Origin: JBBQZU01 sp038207425
GTDB lineage: Bacteria > Bacteroidota > Bacteroidia > Flavobacteriales_D > Cryomorphaceae
Length of the DNA: 64,000 nt
Reading direction: 5' to 3'
NCBI GenBank assembly: GCA_038207425.1
Contig: JBBQZU010000001.1
Location: 124,001-188,000, forward strand
Under the pieces are notes generated by a model. The model was not told the origin of the DNA and did not search any database. It saw nothing but the letters and a program-made list of their open reading frames with translations. Each line of letters begins with the position of its first letter. The first letter of the stretch is position 1. This document shows, piece after piece, positions 28,087 through 37,360 of this stretch. A program made the translations under genes and the position numbers.

Positions 28087-28851
28087 TTAGCCAAAAATCC
28101 ACTTTCTGAAATCAGGAGCCCGTTCTGCACTAACCGTACAATAGTCATTCAAGCCCAATTCGGGGTTTATTGAAAGCTCCAGCCTTCCTTTGCTTTTAGA
28201 AGTCATGGTGCCTATGGAACTGCGCGATACAATCATGTTTCTATTTATTCTGAAATACGCTCTTTCCTGCAAATGTTCATCTACATTATTCAGGCTTTCA
28301 TCAAGTGGATAGCTTTTACCGGAAGGTAATACTGCATAGGTAGTTTTTTGCGCAGAGAAGTAATATGCCACCGCGTGCGAATCGATTAGCAGCATCTTAT
28401 TGCCATATTTTACCAAGAATTGCTTCAAAGCAGCACTTTGGTTTATTATCTGCTCCTGTAGCAAAGCGTAGTTACGTGTTGGCATCGAGAAGCCTGACCT
28501 TTCCTTCCATCGCTCTATGCTCTTACTAAGCGCTCTGGAGTCAATAGGTTTTAGAAGGTAATCAATGGCATTGGCTTCGAAGGCCCTGATTGCATACTGT
28601 TGGTAGGCTGTCGCAAAAACTACCGGTATATTGGAAGTGAGATGTGAGAATATTTCAAAACAAAGCCCGTCAGCCAACTCTACATCACTGATAATCAGAT
28701 CGGGATATGGATTATTGGCAAGCCAGTTTATAGCTTCATCAGCAGTTTCCAAAACACCGCAAATGTCAGCGTCGGGCCGTAACTCAAGCAGCATTTTCTG
28801 CAACCTTTGGGCTGCAGGCCATTCATCTTCAAATAGGAGTACGCGCATCAA
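28087..28851 (-). CDS. LytTR-type response regulator
   Basis: A 254-residue regulator: CheY-like receiver with FEDEWPAA, phosphoacceptor Asp56 in LIISDVELADG, FATAY and LLKPID, then a LytTR DNA-binding domain (about 145-250) with FLVKYGNKMLLID, YALDESL-like PLDESLNNVDEHL, YFRINRNMIVS and the terminal PDFRKWIFG. It overlaps the sensor kinase gene by 23 bases. LytTR proteins bind pairs of direct repeats two helical turns apart; such a pair lies just past the end of this gene in front of the heme/YceI operon, its likely target. Confidence 0.92.
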   Translation of the reverse strand: MMRVLLFEDEWPAAQRLQKMLLELRPDADICGVLETADEAINWLANNPYPDLIISDVELADGLCFEIFSHLTSNIPVVFATAYQQYAIRAFEANAIDYLLKPIDSRALSKSIERWKERSGFSMPTRNYALLQEQIINQSAALKQFLVKYGNKMLLIDSHAVAYYFSAQKTTYAVLPSGKSYPLDESLNNVDEHLQERAYFRINRNMIVSRSSIGTMTSKSKGRLELSINPELGLNDYCTVSAERAPDFRKWIFG

Positions 28852-31612
28852 TTTGTTTAATCAAGGGTAGTTTCACAATAAATTGTGTACCGTCGTTTTC
28901 AATTACAATCTTGGCTTTAAACAGTGCAAAGTATCTATCGGTGATATTCTTCAATCCGGTGCCGGTACCTGGCTCAATATTCTTCTTTACTGCGATTTTG
29001 TTGCTGATTAACAGGCTCCCGTTTTCGGCATAGATCTTAATTTCCATTGGTTTTGATCTCGTAGCAGTATTGTGTTTTAACGCATTTTCAGCCAAAAGCT
29101 GGAGCGTAAGCACAGGAATAAAGGTCTGTAAATACTTTTCTTCAATTTCTACATTCGCTACAATTGCTTCTCCAAACCGTTTCTGCTGAAGGTAGAAATA
29201 GGCTTTGAAATTTTCCAGTTCTTCCTTCAGTGATATAATCTGCCGCTGATCATTATCTAGCATTTTTCGGTAGAAATCCGACATTTTTTGCAAATACTCT
29301 GATGCTTGGCCGGGGTCATTTTCGATAAAGTGCAGCAAGGTATTGAAGCTGTTGAACAGAAAATGGGGATTCACTTGAGCCCTCAGCGCATTGAGCCGGC
29401 TTTCCAGTAAATTTTGTTTTGCCATTCTGCTTCGGTTTATGCTCTTTAACCTAAGGTGAATAATTGTAGCAATAATACCTGTGAGCACCGCAATACCAAG
29501 TATTATAAACCATAATTGAAAGTATACCGGCTTTTCAATATTAAATGAATAAACTACAACTGACTTTTCATAGAAGTCCCCTTGCAAACCTACCTGCAAT
29601 TCGAACTCGTATTCGCCATAATCCAGGTTTGTGAAAACGGCTTCGGTCGCCTCTGTCACATTCCATTCACCTTTATTCATTCTATACCGAAAGGTGAGCA
29701 TTTCCGGATTTTGATACCACACCCCTCCAAAATAGAATGTCACATGATTCTCATCACTTTTGTATTCCGTTTTACTAAGCGAAACCTTGTTGAGATTTAC
29801 TTTAATTTCACGTAGGGTTGCTGATGGCTGATATCTCTCGATATTCTTTTCAGTAAGGCGATAAATTCTGTCGGCGCTGGCGAAATATAGCGCTCCATTT
29901 TCGCTTAGCTTCATGTTATGGATATAATCGCCCGAGAGCGATTCGAATCCCGCCGACTCAAATATCGGTAAATCACCACGCTCACTAATTATTCGGAGGT
30001 AGTCCTTGCCCACAAGTACTGCACCATTACCCGAACTTCCACTCAGCATGAGTTTTCCTTCGGCTGTAGTTATTCGCTCCGCGTGGTTTTGGATAAAATC
30101 ACCACCAACTATTTGGTATATCTCACCCTTTTTCGTGTTGAACCATACATTGCCCTGGTCGTCGGCAGAAATACTATATATAGTTGATTGCTGTAATAAA
30201 GTGTCGGGTCCTACTCTTGAATACATTCCTGATTTATACCAAAGAAGTCCATTGCCATCAGTGCCAAGCAGAATGCCCTGATTTCCGGCAAAAACGGAAT
30301 AAATATATTTAGCACCGAATACTTCACCCGGTTGGTGATTTTTTATATTGCCGTTTGTGTCCAGACTTGTGAATCCACCGAGGCTTACCATCCACAGGGT
30401 GTCGCTGTGTAGTGACATGTCGAGAATGTTATTATCTGGCAATCCGGTATAGGAATTATATTGAGATATGGCGCAAGTTGCCGCGCTGACTGCGAGTAGG
30501 CCTTCATTGAAAGTACCTATGAAAATCTGATTTTCACTTGCGATGATTCGCGTCGCCAGAGCGGCATTTGGCATTTGGCATGTTTTTATCAAATATCCAG
30601 TGCCTGTATCAATTTGGTATAAATAACCTGGCGATGAAGCGTAAATCACACCATTATATTCATCCAGAGCAGTAATGGGGTCGTTAAGTTTTTCGCCAAA
30701 TGCAGCCAGTCGCAAATCCACTGTTGAAATATTTCCATTGGTATGCAGGGCCAGAATCAAGCCTTCATCGATATTGCAAAAGTCAGCTATGTCATTTGCC
30801 GGAAGGAGAATTTTCGGGATAGACGAATATCTATTGCCAAGATCCCAAATACCTGTTTCATCCAGAGCGAGAAGCGTGTTTGATGTGGGTTTTAGCGCGG
30901 ACACTCCCTTCATGTTTTCGGTACCTTTTACTTGACTTAGCGTATCATTATCCACTTGAAATATTCCGTTCTTGTATGTGCCGATGTAGAGGTTATTTTC
31001 GAAGTAAGCGAGTGAAGTGCTTATAGCAGCGGCACTATATCTGGTAGTACCCACTGGGTCTGTTTTCAGATCAGTTATTGCCAAGATTTCAGTGCCGCGA
31101 TCAGTAGCAATCACTATTGAACTTTCAGCTTGAATCCATTTGCTCTGATATACCACATTGTCTGCAAGTCCGTTGTAGATGTTTATCCGCAGGGTATCAT
31201 TTTTTTCTGCGAGTATTATTCCTTCACCATCGGTTGAAAAAGCCAATAGCTTTCCAATTTTGTGGATGTGATTTACGGCATATTGTGAAACACGCTTGTA
31301 GCTCAGCAGTATGCCATCTTTCAGGTCAAACAGTGCTATATGACCTGTTGATGTTCCAGCCCAAAGGCTGTCCTGACCAATTGCCATCGTTGTAATATCT
31401 AACTCATAGTCGTTCAACCTGTGGCATCTTTTTCCATCAAACATTAATAAACCCGTATTGCTGCCAATCCAAATGACACCATTGGTACCTTGCACTACAC
31501 TATTTGCCTTAACGAAGTTGGAAGGGTAATCAGGAGCAGAATTTCTTATAAGTGGCTGTCCGACCAGCGGCATCCAGTAAATGAGCAATATGAAATTGAC
31601 CAGTTTTCTCAA
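28829..31612 (-). CDS. Two-component propeller sensor kinase (LytS/His_kinase type)
   Basis: A 927-residue membrane kinase. After a short N-terminal signal come about 600 residues of periplasmic propeller blades (GTNGVIWIGSNTGLLMFDG, GQDSLWAGTSTGHIALFD, DDQGNVWFNTKKGEIYQI), a Y_Y_Y domain (about 630-715), one membrane span (about 720-742), a coiled coil, and a His_kinase domain with ALRAQVNPHFLFNSFNTLL (His about 750) and a HATPase ending in GTGTGLKNITDRY. The layout is that of the one-span sensor half of SusR/HTCS-like systems, but with a separate LytTR partner. It overlaps the YceI gene upstream by four bases and the regulator downstream by 23. Confidence 0.92.
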   Translation of the reverse strand: MRKLVNFILLIYWMPLVGQPLIRNSAPDYPSNFVKANSVVQGTNGVIWIGSNTGLLMFDGKRCHRLNDYELDITTMAIGQDSLWAGTSTGHIALFDLKDGILLSYKRVSQYAVNHIHKIGKLLAFSTDGEGIILAEKNDTLRINIYNGLADNVVYQSKWIQAESSIVIATDRGTEILAITDLKTDPVGTTRYSAAAISTSLAYFENNLYIGTYKNGIFQVDNDTLSQVKGTENMKGVSALKPTSNTLLALDETGIWDLGNRYSSIPKILLPANDIADFCNIDEGLILALHTNGNISTVDLRLAAFGEKLNDPITALDEYNGVIYASSPGYLYQIDTGTGYLIKTCQMPNAALATRIIASENQIFIGTFNEGLLAVSAATCAISQYNSYTGLPDNNILDMSLHSDTLWMVSLGGFTSLDTNGNIKNHQPGEVFGAKYIYSVFAGNQGILLGTDGNGLLWYKSGMYSRVGPDTLLQQSTIYSISADDQGNVWFNTKKGEIYQIVGGDFIQNHAERITTAEGKLMLSGSSGNGAVLVGKDYLRIISERGDLPIFESAGFESLSGDYIHNMKLSENGALYFASADRIYRLTEKNIERYQPSATLREIKVNLNKVSLSKTEYKSDENHVTFYFGGVWYQNPEMLTFRYRMNKGEWNVTEATEAVFTNLDYGEYEFELQVGLQGDFYEKSVVVYSFNIEKPVYFQLWFIILGIAVLTGIIATIIHLRLKSINRSRMAKQNLLESRLNALRAQVNPHFLFNSFNTLLHFIENDPGQASEYLQKMSDFYRKMLDNDQRQIISLKEELENFKAYFYLQQKRFGEAIVANVEIEEKYLQTFIPVLTLQLLAENALKHNTATRSKPMEIKIYAENGSLLISNKIAVKKNIEPGTGTGLKNITDRYFALFKAKIVIENDGTQFIVKLPLIKQIDARTPI

Positions 31613-32157
31613 GGCTGTGATTTCAAAATTGCATTTACCTGCACCTCTATTACTTCTGCAATTTTTTGGTATACCACTCTGGGTATTTCTATGTTGTGGT
31701 CCTTAAGTGGCACAGTAAATCTGGCATCAATAATCATGGTATTCCTATCTCTCCATGATAAAGTAGCATCAACGATTCTCTGTTTTTTAATTCCGTGTAA
31801 ATTCAGCATACCTTTAAGGGTAACTTGCTGGGGGTGATTGCTATAGCGCACAGTTTCTATAATTTTCCCTGCAAAGGTTGCATTTGGAAACCGCGATGTT
31901 TCCATATAGTTTTCGTAGAAATGGGTTTGCTGCAAATCGCTATTGAAACCAAGAAAGCTTTGAACGGTTAAGCTCACGGCAAATTCGCTTTTCGTAGTAT
32001 CAATCGCGGCTTTGAAACTTTTTGTCTTTGCTGATATTATTTCCAGCGGTGCTTCAGATTTGAAGGATATTTCGCCTGATCGGAATGTGTGTGTCTGCCC
32101 CGGTGCTATGGTGGGAAGACATAACCATGATATTGCCAAAAAAATGAGACGATACAA
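31609..32157 (-). CDS. YceI-family protein (copy 2) coupled to a sensor kinase
   Basis: A 182-residue exported protein with signal peptide ending near APGQ and a YceI barrel: FKSEAPLEIISAKTKSF, HFYENYMETSRFPNATFAGKI, KGMLNLHGIKKQR and IPRVVYQKIAEV. It belongs to the same subgroup as the YceI protein at 25943-26494. Its stop overlaps the kinase start (ATGA), an arrangement that suggests YceI delivers or reports a lipid ligand to the sensor. That role is inferred only from gene order. Confidence 0.87.
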   Translation of the reverse strand: MYRLIFLAISWLCLPTIAPGQTHTFRSGEISFKSEAPLEIISAKTKSFKAAIDTTKSEFAVSLTVQSFLGFNSDLQQTHFYENYMETSRFPNATFAGKIIETVRYSNHPQQVTLKGMLNLHGIKKQRIVDATLSWRDRNTMIIDARFTVPLKDHNIEIPRVVYQKIAEVIEVQVNAILKSQP

Positions 32158-32184
32158 TTTTTAAATTTTGATTGAAGGTACAAC

Positions 32185-32223
32185 CAAAAACACGAAACCC
32201 ATTCCACAAAGGTGAAATGGGTT
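32185..32223 (-). terminator. Terminator downstream of the small ORF at 32248-32418
   Basis: A 12-base stem AACCCATTCCAC / GTGAAATGGGTT (one G-U pair) with loop AAAG; on the minus strand the T run GTTTTTGG follows shortly. It separates the small ORF transcript from the YceI-kinase operon. Confidence 0.65.
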
Positions 32224-32247
32224 GGGAATATGTTGATTTTAAAAAGT

Positions 32248-32418
32248 CTATTTCTGTTTGTTTTCCAGTATGAAGTTGCACACTTTTATCACATCAAGGC
32301 AGTTGCTGTATACTGTGCAGTTGAGCCTTATGATTTCTCCCATAATATCAGATTCAGGCACATTGAGAAGTCTTTTGAAATCTCTGGTTTTTAATCCTAT
32401 GTTTTCTCTGGTAATCAT
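32248..32418 (-). CDS. Small hypothetical protein (56 aa)
   Basis: A short ORF in an otherwise empty 386-base gap, with ATG at 32418. The protein is mixed in charge, has no signal peptide or membrane span, and reads like a folded helical domain (RDFKRLLNVPESDIMGEIIRL, then SNCLDVIKVCNFILENKQK). I do not recognise a family. A strong hairpin terminator follows its stop on the same strand, which supports a separate transcript. An alternative is that the region is only a leader. Confidence 0.4.
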   Translation of the reverse strand: MITRENIGLKTRDFKRLLNVPESDIMGEIIRLNCTVYSNCLDVIKVCNFILENKQK

Positions 32419-32489
32419 AGCAGTAGTCTTTCGAGTAATGTTGTAACACAATACTCTTTAACTGATTTTTACCCTAAAATGTTACCCTG

Positions 32490-32515
32490 AAAAAAACCGC
32501 CTCACCAAAAGGCGG
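32490..32515 (-). terminator. Terminator after susD
   Basis: Stem CCGCCT / AGGCGG with a seven-base loop; on the minus strand it is followed directly by a run of six T. It closes the susC-susD transcript. Confidence 0.75.
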
Positions 32516-32543
32516 GGCGGCTTCAACATGAGAACTAAAAAAA

Positions 32544-33947
32544 TCAGGGTTGATCCCAAAAAACAGGCAGTAGCGGATCGCCAACAACAATTGCATTTGA
32601 GTTACACAAACGCTCACTTTGAGGTGTAGGCAATCTGAGCGGTATGCCTGAAAGTATCGCGTTTGGATTTGGGATAAGATTGGGAATGCCGGTACGTCGC
32701 CAATCTGAATAACATTCCATTTGAGCGAACAGGGCAATATATTTCTGGGTCATAATTTTTTCCAGAGTTATACTGCCTGACGTTTCACTTGCATAGTCAG
32801 TTTCAAATTGAGCATCAGGAGCGGAACCAGTTACTTGCAACACCGATAATATAACTGCGGCATTATGCGCACTAGCTGCAGCGGCGTTTGCTCCTGCCCT
32901 GAGCTGCGCTTCTGCTTCAATGAATTTGGCTTCTACGAAGGTAACCAATGGCAACGGTGAATCGGGTGAGGCATATAACGCACCCAAATAAGAAGTTGCA
33001 GCGTCTGAAGGGTCATCAGAAGGAGTGCCACTGAAACCTCCATCGCCATCCTCGCTTAGAAAATAGCTCAATCGTGGGTCGTTAATGTTGATCAATAGAT
33101 TAGCAAACAGCTCACTTACCCGGAAATAGCCTTGCCGGTTTGCCTCAAAAGCATTCCATTGATTGGTAGCATTCCCGCCAAAAAAGGCCATAAAAGCATC
33201 ATTGCTTGAGTCAGTAGCGTTGCTGCTTTGAAGGAAAGACAATGCGTCGGTAGCTGATCCTAAAGGATTTACCGTGCTCAGTCTATTGATGTATCTTGCT
33301 TTTAATATCCATGCAGTTTGAATCCAACCATCAACATTTCCTCCAAAAATAAAATCATCAGTTTCTGGAACAAAGCCATTGTCAGTTAGAGGCCTGGAAA
33401 GGTTTACTATGGCATCATCAAGCAGTAATTGGAGCTTGTTTAACACCACAGCTTGTGATTCATATTTAGGCTTCAAATCTACTTCTACTCCGAGGCCGCC
33501 CTCGTCGAAAGGTACATCGCCCCAAAGATATGTAGCAAGTCCAATATTTAACGCCATTATTACTTGCGCAATACCAGCATAGTAAGGGCTTTGGGCACCA
33601 TAATCTTTTATGATATTCTTGCAGTCTACCACTGCACCGGCCCATATTACTTCCCACTCATTTTCATTGGTGATTTCAGTGATATTGTATTGGGCTGTTT
33701 CCCGAGACTGGGATCCCGCAACGGTTCCGGAAAGTTGGCATCCAAACACCAAACTCTGGCGAGTCAATTGTCCGGAATAAGTGGCAAAAGTCGCTACTTG
33801 TACATTTGCCATTCGTAGTTCAGGAGTAACCTTTGCTGGGTCGTTGGGTGAAACGATATCATCCTCAAGGAAAGAATCACATGAGGCTATTGTTGATACT
33901 ATCACAACCATTAACCCAATATTTAGAAAGTTTTTAAAGGTTTTCAT
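32544..33947 (-). CDS. SusD/RagB-like surface lipoprotein
   Basis: A 467-residue lipoprotein with lipobox TIASC (Cys23) followed by DSFLEDD. It fits the shorter SusD-like group 2 family: helical TPR-type pattern, QLTRQSLVFGCQLSG, NEWEVIWAGAVVDCKNIIKDYG, ATYLWGDVPFDEGG, KARYINRLS, FVEAKFIEAEAQLRAG and a C-terminal CYSDWRRTGIPNLIP with RLPTPQSE. SusD proteins capture oligosaccharides or peptides at the surface and close over a SusC channel. The substrate is unknown; no glycoside hydrolase is linked to the pair. It follows susC after 17 bases. Confidence 0.9.
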   Translation of the reverse strand: MKTFKNFLNIGLMVVIVSTIASCDSFLEDDIVSPNDPAKVTPELRMANVQVATFATYSGQLTRQSLVFGCQLSGTVAGSQSRETAQYNITEITNENEWEVIWAGAVVDCKNIIKDYGAQSPYYAGIAQVIMALNIGLATYLWGDVPFDEGGLGVEVDLKPKYESQAVVLNKLQLLLDDAIVNLSRPLTDNGFVPETDDFIFGGNVDGWIQTAWILKARYINRLSTVNPLGSATDALSFLQSSNATDSSNDAFMAFFGGNATNQWNAFEANRQGYFRVSELFANLLININDPRLSYFLSEDGDGGFSGTPSDDPSDAATSYLGALYASPDSPLPLVTFVEAKFIEAEAQLRAGANAAAASAHNAAVILSVLQVTGSAPDAQFETDYASETSGSITLEKIMTQKYIALFAQMECYSDWRRTGIPNLIPNPNAILSGIPLRLPTPQSERLCNSNAIVVGDPLLPVFWDQP

Positions 33948-33964
33948 AATCTTTTTTTTTTGGT

Positions 33965-36886
33965 TTAGAATGTGAAAGCAACGCCTAACATAAATGACTT
34001 TATCCCAGGATTATTGAAGTAATCAAATCCATTTAAGTTAGAGCCGGCACCTGTAAGACTAGTTTCAGGATCTACGCCCTTGTAATTGGTTGATAGCCAA
34101 AGGTTGATCGCTGTAAATGTAAAATCAAGGTGACTTTTTTGGGCATCCGATCTGAATTTGAGTCGATAGGATAGGGATAAGTCTCGGAGTCGCACCAAGT
34201 CTACTGTTTCTATAAACTCTTCCGCGGCCCCACCGGCATCACCTACTACAAATCTGAAGTAGTCTTGAGCACTAATGGCAACGGTATTCGCTTCTCCTGT
34301 TTCTGTAACACCTTCTACTATGTAGGTTTGTTCTCTAGCTTCAGAATCACCTGATCTACCCACGTTATTGAGCCGTGCGTATGTTCCATTCCAAACGTCT
34401 CCCCCTTTGCGGAAGTCGAGCAAAACGGACAGGGTTAAATCTTTATAACTGAAAGTATTTCTGATTCCGCCGATCCAATCGGGGATCCAACTTCCTATTT
34501 TACCTGTTTTACTGTCAATTTGAGGACGGCCATTGGCTCCAATGATGATATTTCTATTGCTGTCTCTTCTCCATTTTGTTCCGTAGAACTCCCCTATTGG
34601 TTCGCCCACTCTAGCAAATGATGCGATAGACGCGAATGCAGCTTCAAGGTTCACTTCTTCAACACAGTCAGCCAGTTTGGTCACTTCATTGTTGTTGGTT
34701 GACCAGTTGATATCCACTGACCAAGTGAAGTCACGGTTGCGGTATGGGTTGATGCCAAGTTGTACTTCCCATCCTTGGTTTACCATTTCGGCTCCATTGG
34801 TATACTGGCTTGAGAATCCCGAGTTTTGTGCCACCGGCACGAACAACAGGATGTCCTTGGATTTTTGATTGTAATATGTCACGTCTAATGAGAAGAGATC
34901 ATCTAAAATGCTAACAAATACCCCAACTTCATTCCCGATGAGCCTTTCGGGCTTTAGATTAGGATTGCCAAGAGTATTTGAAATTCCGAAGCCATTAACT
35001 GAACCATACGGGAATGTAAGCCCGTTTGTGAAACCATCTGGATAGGTGGGTGTCACAAAGTATGTAGCAGTGTTATATGGTTCAGGAGCTATACCCACAG
35101 CCGCAAACGAGTACCGCACTTTACCGAAGGAAAGCCAGGTGGGCTTAGAGTCCCACAATTCTGTGAATACTACTGATGCACTTGCCGAAGGATAGAAGAA
35201 GTTATTGTTGTCAAGTTGGAACGATGAACTCCATTCATTTCTTCCTGTTAGTGCAATATAGAACCATCGATCATAGTCAAGCTCGAGGTTTCCGAAGAAG
35301 GCAAAAGTTTTAAGTGTTTCGCTGTAATTTGAAGAGTACAAATCAGAAGTATTAGACAGGTTGTAGAAGTTCGGAATGGACATTATACGGCCTCGGGCAA
35401 ACAGATCGTCAAATTGGGTAATAAAGAAATTGTGACCCAAAGAAGCATTCAGGTTGAGTTTATCAGTCAGTGACTTGGTGTAGGTCATTATTAGGTCAGC
35501 GTACATTTGACTGCCTTTTAACCTGTTTTCATTTATCTGACCGACCTGGCCAAGGTCGTCGTTATTGGAAGTTACTGCGAAGATTTGTTTTCTGCTGTCA
35601 GCGTACTGATCTATACCAATCCGGTAAGTAACCTTTAGGTTTTCAGCAAGGTCGAGGTCTACGTACATATTTCCCAGGAAACGATCTACTGATGTTGTGA
35701 AAGGATTCTCAAATACTGAGTACAGAGGGTTATCATACGCGAAAAAGTAGGTATTATTGAAGCCCAGCGGTGATTTGTAATTCCTTACATCAAAAGTATT
35801 AGGCATCCTAAAGAGTGAAAGACTCTCCCCGGAGAGGTTGCTGCCATTTTGCGCCATTGTACCAGTTGACTTTATGTAATTCGCTGTTCCACCTATCTTT
35901 ATTAACTCCGAGGGCTTAAAATCTGCAGTGAGCCTCATAGATGTTCTGTTAAAATCGGTGTTAGGTACTACGCCTGATCTTCGGTTATCGCCAATGGCAA
36001 GTCTCAAAAGGGAATTCTCCTTTCCGCCAGAGATTTCGATGTTATTGACAAAGGCAACTCCTGTTTCATAGAAGTTATCTATGTTGTCAAATGTTACGTC
36101 GCCATTTTCTGCATTACTTCGCCCCCAGCTATTAGGGGTACCAAATGCCACATCATCATTAGATACAAAGAATGGTGAATTGTCAAAACGTTCATCAGGT
36201 CCTGGATCCGCCAATGCGATAGAATTTCCGTTAATACCTGGACCATATTTGTCCTGAAAGTCTGGAAGCTTATTTACTTTTGATAACTCAACAGAGGATG
36301 AAACTTTGACTCCTGGGCCTTTTTTTCCTGTTTTCCCTCTTTTTGTAGTATAGATAATGGCCCCATTTCCAGCTCTTGCTCCATAGAGTGCAGCGGCAGC
36401 AGGTTCTTTCAGAATTGTAACTGACTCTATGTCGTTTGGATTATTATCTATCGCTCGGTTTGAATTATTTACCCCTTGAAGGTTCGCATTAAATGGGTAG
36501 TCACGTGGTGAAGACTGAGAAGTACTGTTATCTACAGGAACACCATCTATCACTATGAGCGGTTGGTTTTCGCCTGTGAAGGTGGATGGGCCTCGAATCA
36601 ACACTTTACTTGAAGCTCCAGGTGTTCCGCCGGAGCCAATAACTTGCACGCCCGGGGCTTTTGCGGCAAGTTGTTGTATTACATTCTGTTCACCAGATTT
36701 GCCAAGGTCATCCCCGCTGAATTCACTTACTGCATATCCAAGTGCCGTCTTTTCTTTGGACACACCAAGTGCAGTTACTACAACATCATCCATCATTACA
36801 CCACTTTCCAACTTCACATCTACCCGGGTATTGGAACCAAGTGTTACTTCTCTGGCACGCATCCCTATGAAGCTCACTACGAGCAC
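33965..36886 (-). CDS. SusC/RagA-type TonB receptor, 5' end disrupted
   Basis: The uninterrupted frame gives 973 residues: the end of a carboxypeptidase-D-like domain, a plug with VVTALGVSKEKTALGYAVSEF, LIRGPSTFTGENQPLIVIDGVPVDN and ESVTILKEPAAAALYGARAGNGAI, and a full barrel ending in MLGVAFTF. A GTG at 36886 is the first possible start here, but it lies inside the N-terminal domain and leaves no signal peptide. In the same frame upstream are the missing half of that domain and a signal-peptide-like segment, cut off by a TAA at 36995-36997. Without readthrough the product could not reach the outer membrane. Pairs with the intact susD downstream. Confidence 0.85.
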   Translation of the reverse strand: MLVVSFIGMRAREVTLGSNTRVDVKLESGVMMDDVVVTALGVSKEKTALGYAVSEFSGDDLGKSGEQNVIQQLAAKAPGVQVIGSGGTPGASSKVLIRGPSTFTGENQPLIVIDGVPVDNSTSQSSPRDYPFNANLQGVNNSNRAIDNNPNDIESVTILKEPAAAALYGARAGNGAIIYTTKRGKTGKKGPGVKVSSSVELSKVNKLPDFQDKYGPGINGNSIALADPGPDERFDNSPFFVSNDDVAFGTPNSWGRSNAENGDVTFDNIDNFYETGVAFVNNIEISGGKENSLLRLAIGDNRRSGVVPNTDFNRTSMRLTADFKPSELIKIGGTANYIKSTGTMAQNGSNLSGESLSLFRMPNTFDVRNYKSPLGFNNTYFFAYDNPLYSVFENPFTTSVDRFLGNMYVDLDLAENLKVTYRIGIDQYADSRKQIFAVTSNNDDLGQVGQINENRLKGSQMYADLIMTYTKSLTDKLNLNASLGHNFFITQFDDLFARGRIMSIPNFYNLSNTSDLYSSNYSETLKTFAFFGNLELDYDRWFYIALTGRNEWSSSFQLDNNNFFYPSASASVVFTELWDSKPTWLSFGKVRYSFAAVGIAPEPYNTATYFVTPTYPDGFTNGLTFPYGSVNGFGISNTLGNPNLKPERLIGNEVGVFVSILDDLFSLDVTYYNQKSKDILLFVPVAQNSGFSSQYTNGAEMVNQGWEVQLGINPYRNRDFTWSVDINWSTNNNEVTKLADCVEEVNLEAAFASIASFARVGEPIGEFYGTKWRRDSNRNIIIGANGRPQIDSKTGKIGSWIPDWIGGIRNTFSYKDLTLSVLLDFRKGGDVWNGTYARLNNVGRSGDSEAREQTYIVEGVTETGEANTVAISAQDYFRFVVGDAGGAAEEFIETVDLVRLRDLSLSYRLKFRSDAQKSHLDFTFTAINLWLSTNYKGVDPETSLTGAGSNLNGFDYFNNPGIKSFMLGVAFTF

Positions 36887-37144
36887 ATCACCGGGTACAG
36901 CCTGTATACTGAATTTTCCATTGAGGTCGGTGGCAACCCCTTCTGATTTGCCCTTGACCGTGACCGTAGCTCCTGGTAAGGTTTCGTTTGTTCCTTACGA
37001 AGTAGCTATACCTGAGTAGGTAGCTACCTGAGCGAAAGCAAACTGGGTTAGTAATACCAACGAAAGAGTTATCGCTAGTGTGAGTCTAAACCTGATAGGC
37101 TTAAGTTTAAGATGGTTAAATAGAGAGGTTAATCGGGATGTTAT
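36887..37144 (-). pseudogene. Detached 5' part of susC: lost start and in-frame stop
   Basis: In the susC frame this stretch encodes a signal peptide (basic TSRLTSLFNHLKLKPIRFR, hydrophobic LTLAITLSLVLLTQFAFAQ), then VATYSGIATS, a TAA stop at 36995-36997, and GTNETLPGATVTVKGKSEG of the carboxypeptidase-D-like domain. No ATG or GTG occurs in frame between an upstream stop at 37202-37204 and the TAA; the only TTG gives a signal peptide far too short. The codon at 37142-37144 is ATA, one base from ATG, exactly where a start would be expected. Two single-base changes would restore the gene. Confidence 0.7.
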
Positions 37145-37201
37145 TGGTAAATTGTTTAGAGCAATAACAACGGTTCGAAATGCAACAATAATTATGAAAA
37201 A

Positions 37202-37216
37202 TTAACAATTTGTTAA
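37202..37216. other. Palindrome TTAACAA-T-TTGTTAA upstream of susC
   Basis: A perfect seven-base inverted repeat around one T, about 60 bases before the presumed susC start. It could be an operator or simply AT-rich chance; no second copy was found nearby. The remaining sequence between it and the groEL terminator shows nothing else. Confidence 0.3.
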
Positions 37217-37299
37217 TATATACATATTGATTTATGGAAAATTACACAGGAAAATTCTGAGATATATTGATTATAAGCCTGTTATGAAAATGTGCTATC

Positions 37300-37335
37300 A
37301 AAAAAAAACCGCTGTGCAATACTGCACAGCGGTTT
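37300..37335 (-). terminator. Terminator after groEL
   Basis: A 13-base perfect stem AAACCGCTGTGCA / TGCACAGCGGTTT with a four-base loop; on the minus strand a run of eight T follows. It ends the groES-groEL transcript. Confidence 0.9.
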
Positions 37336-37360
37336 ATAAAATCGGATCATTGAAATGACC

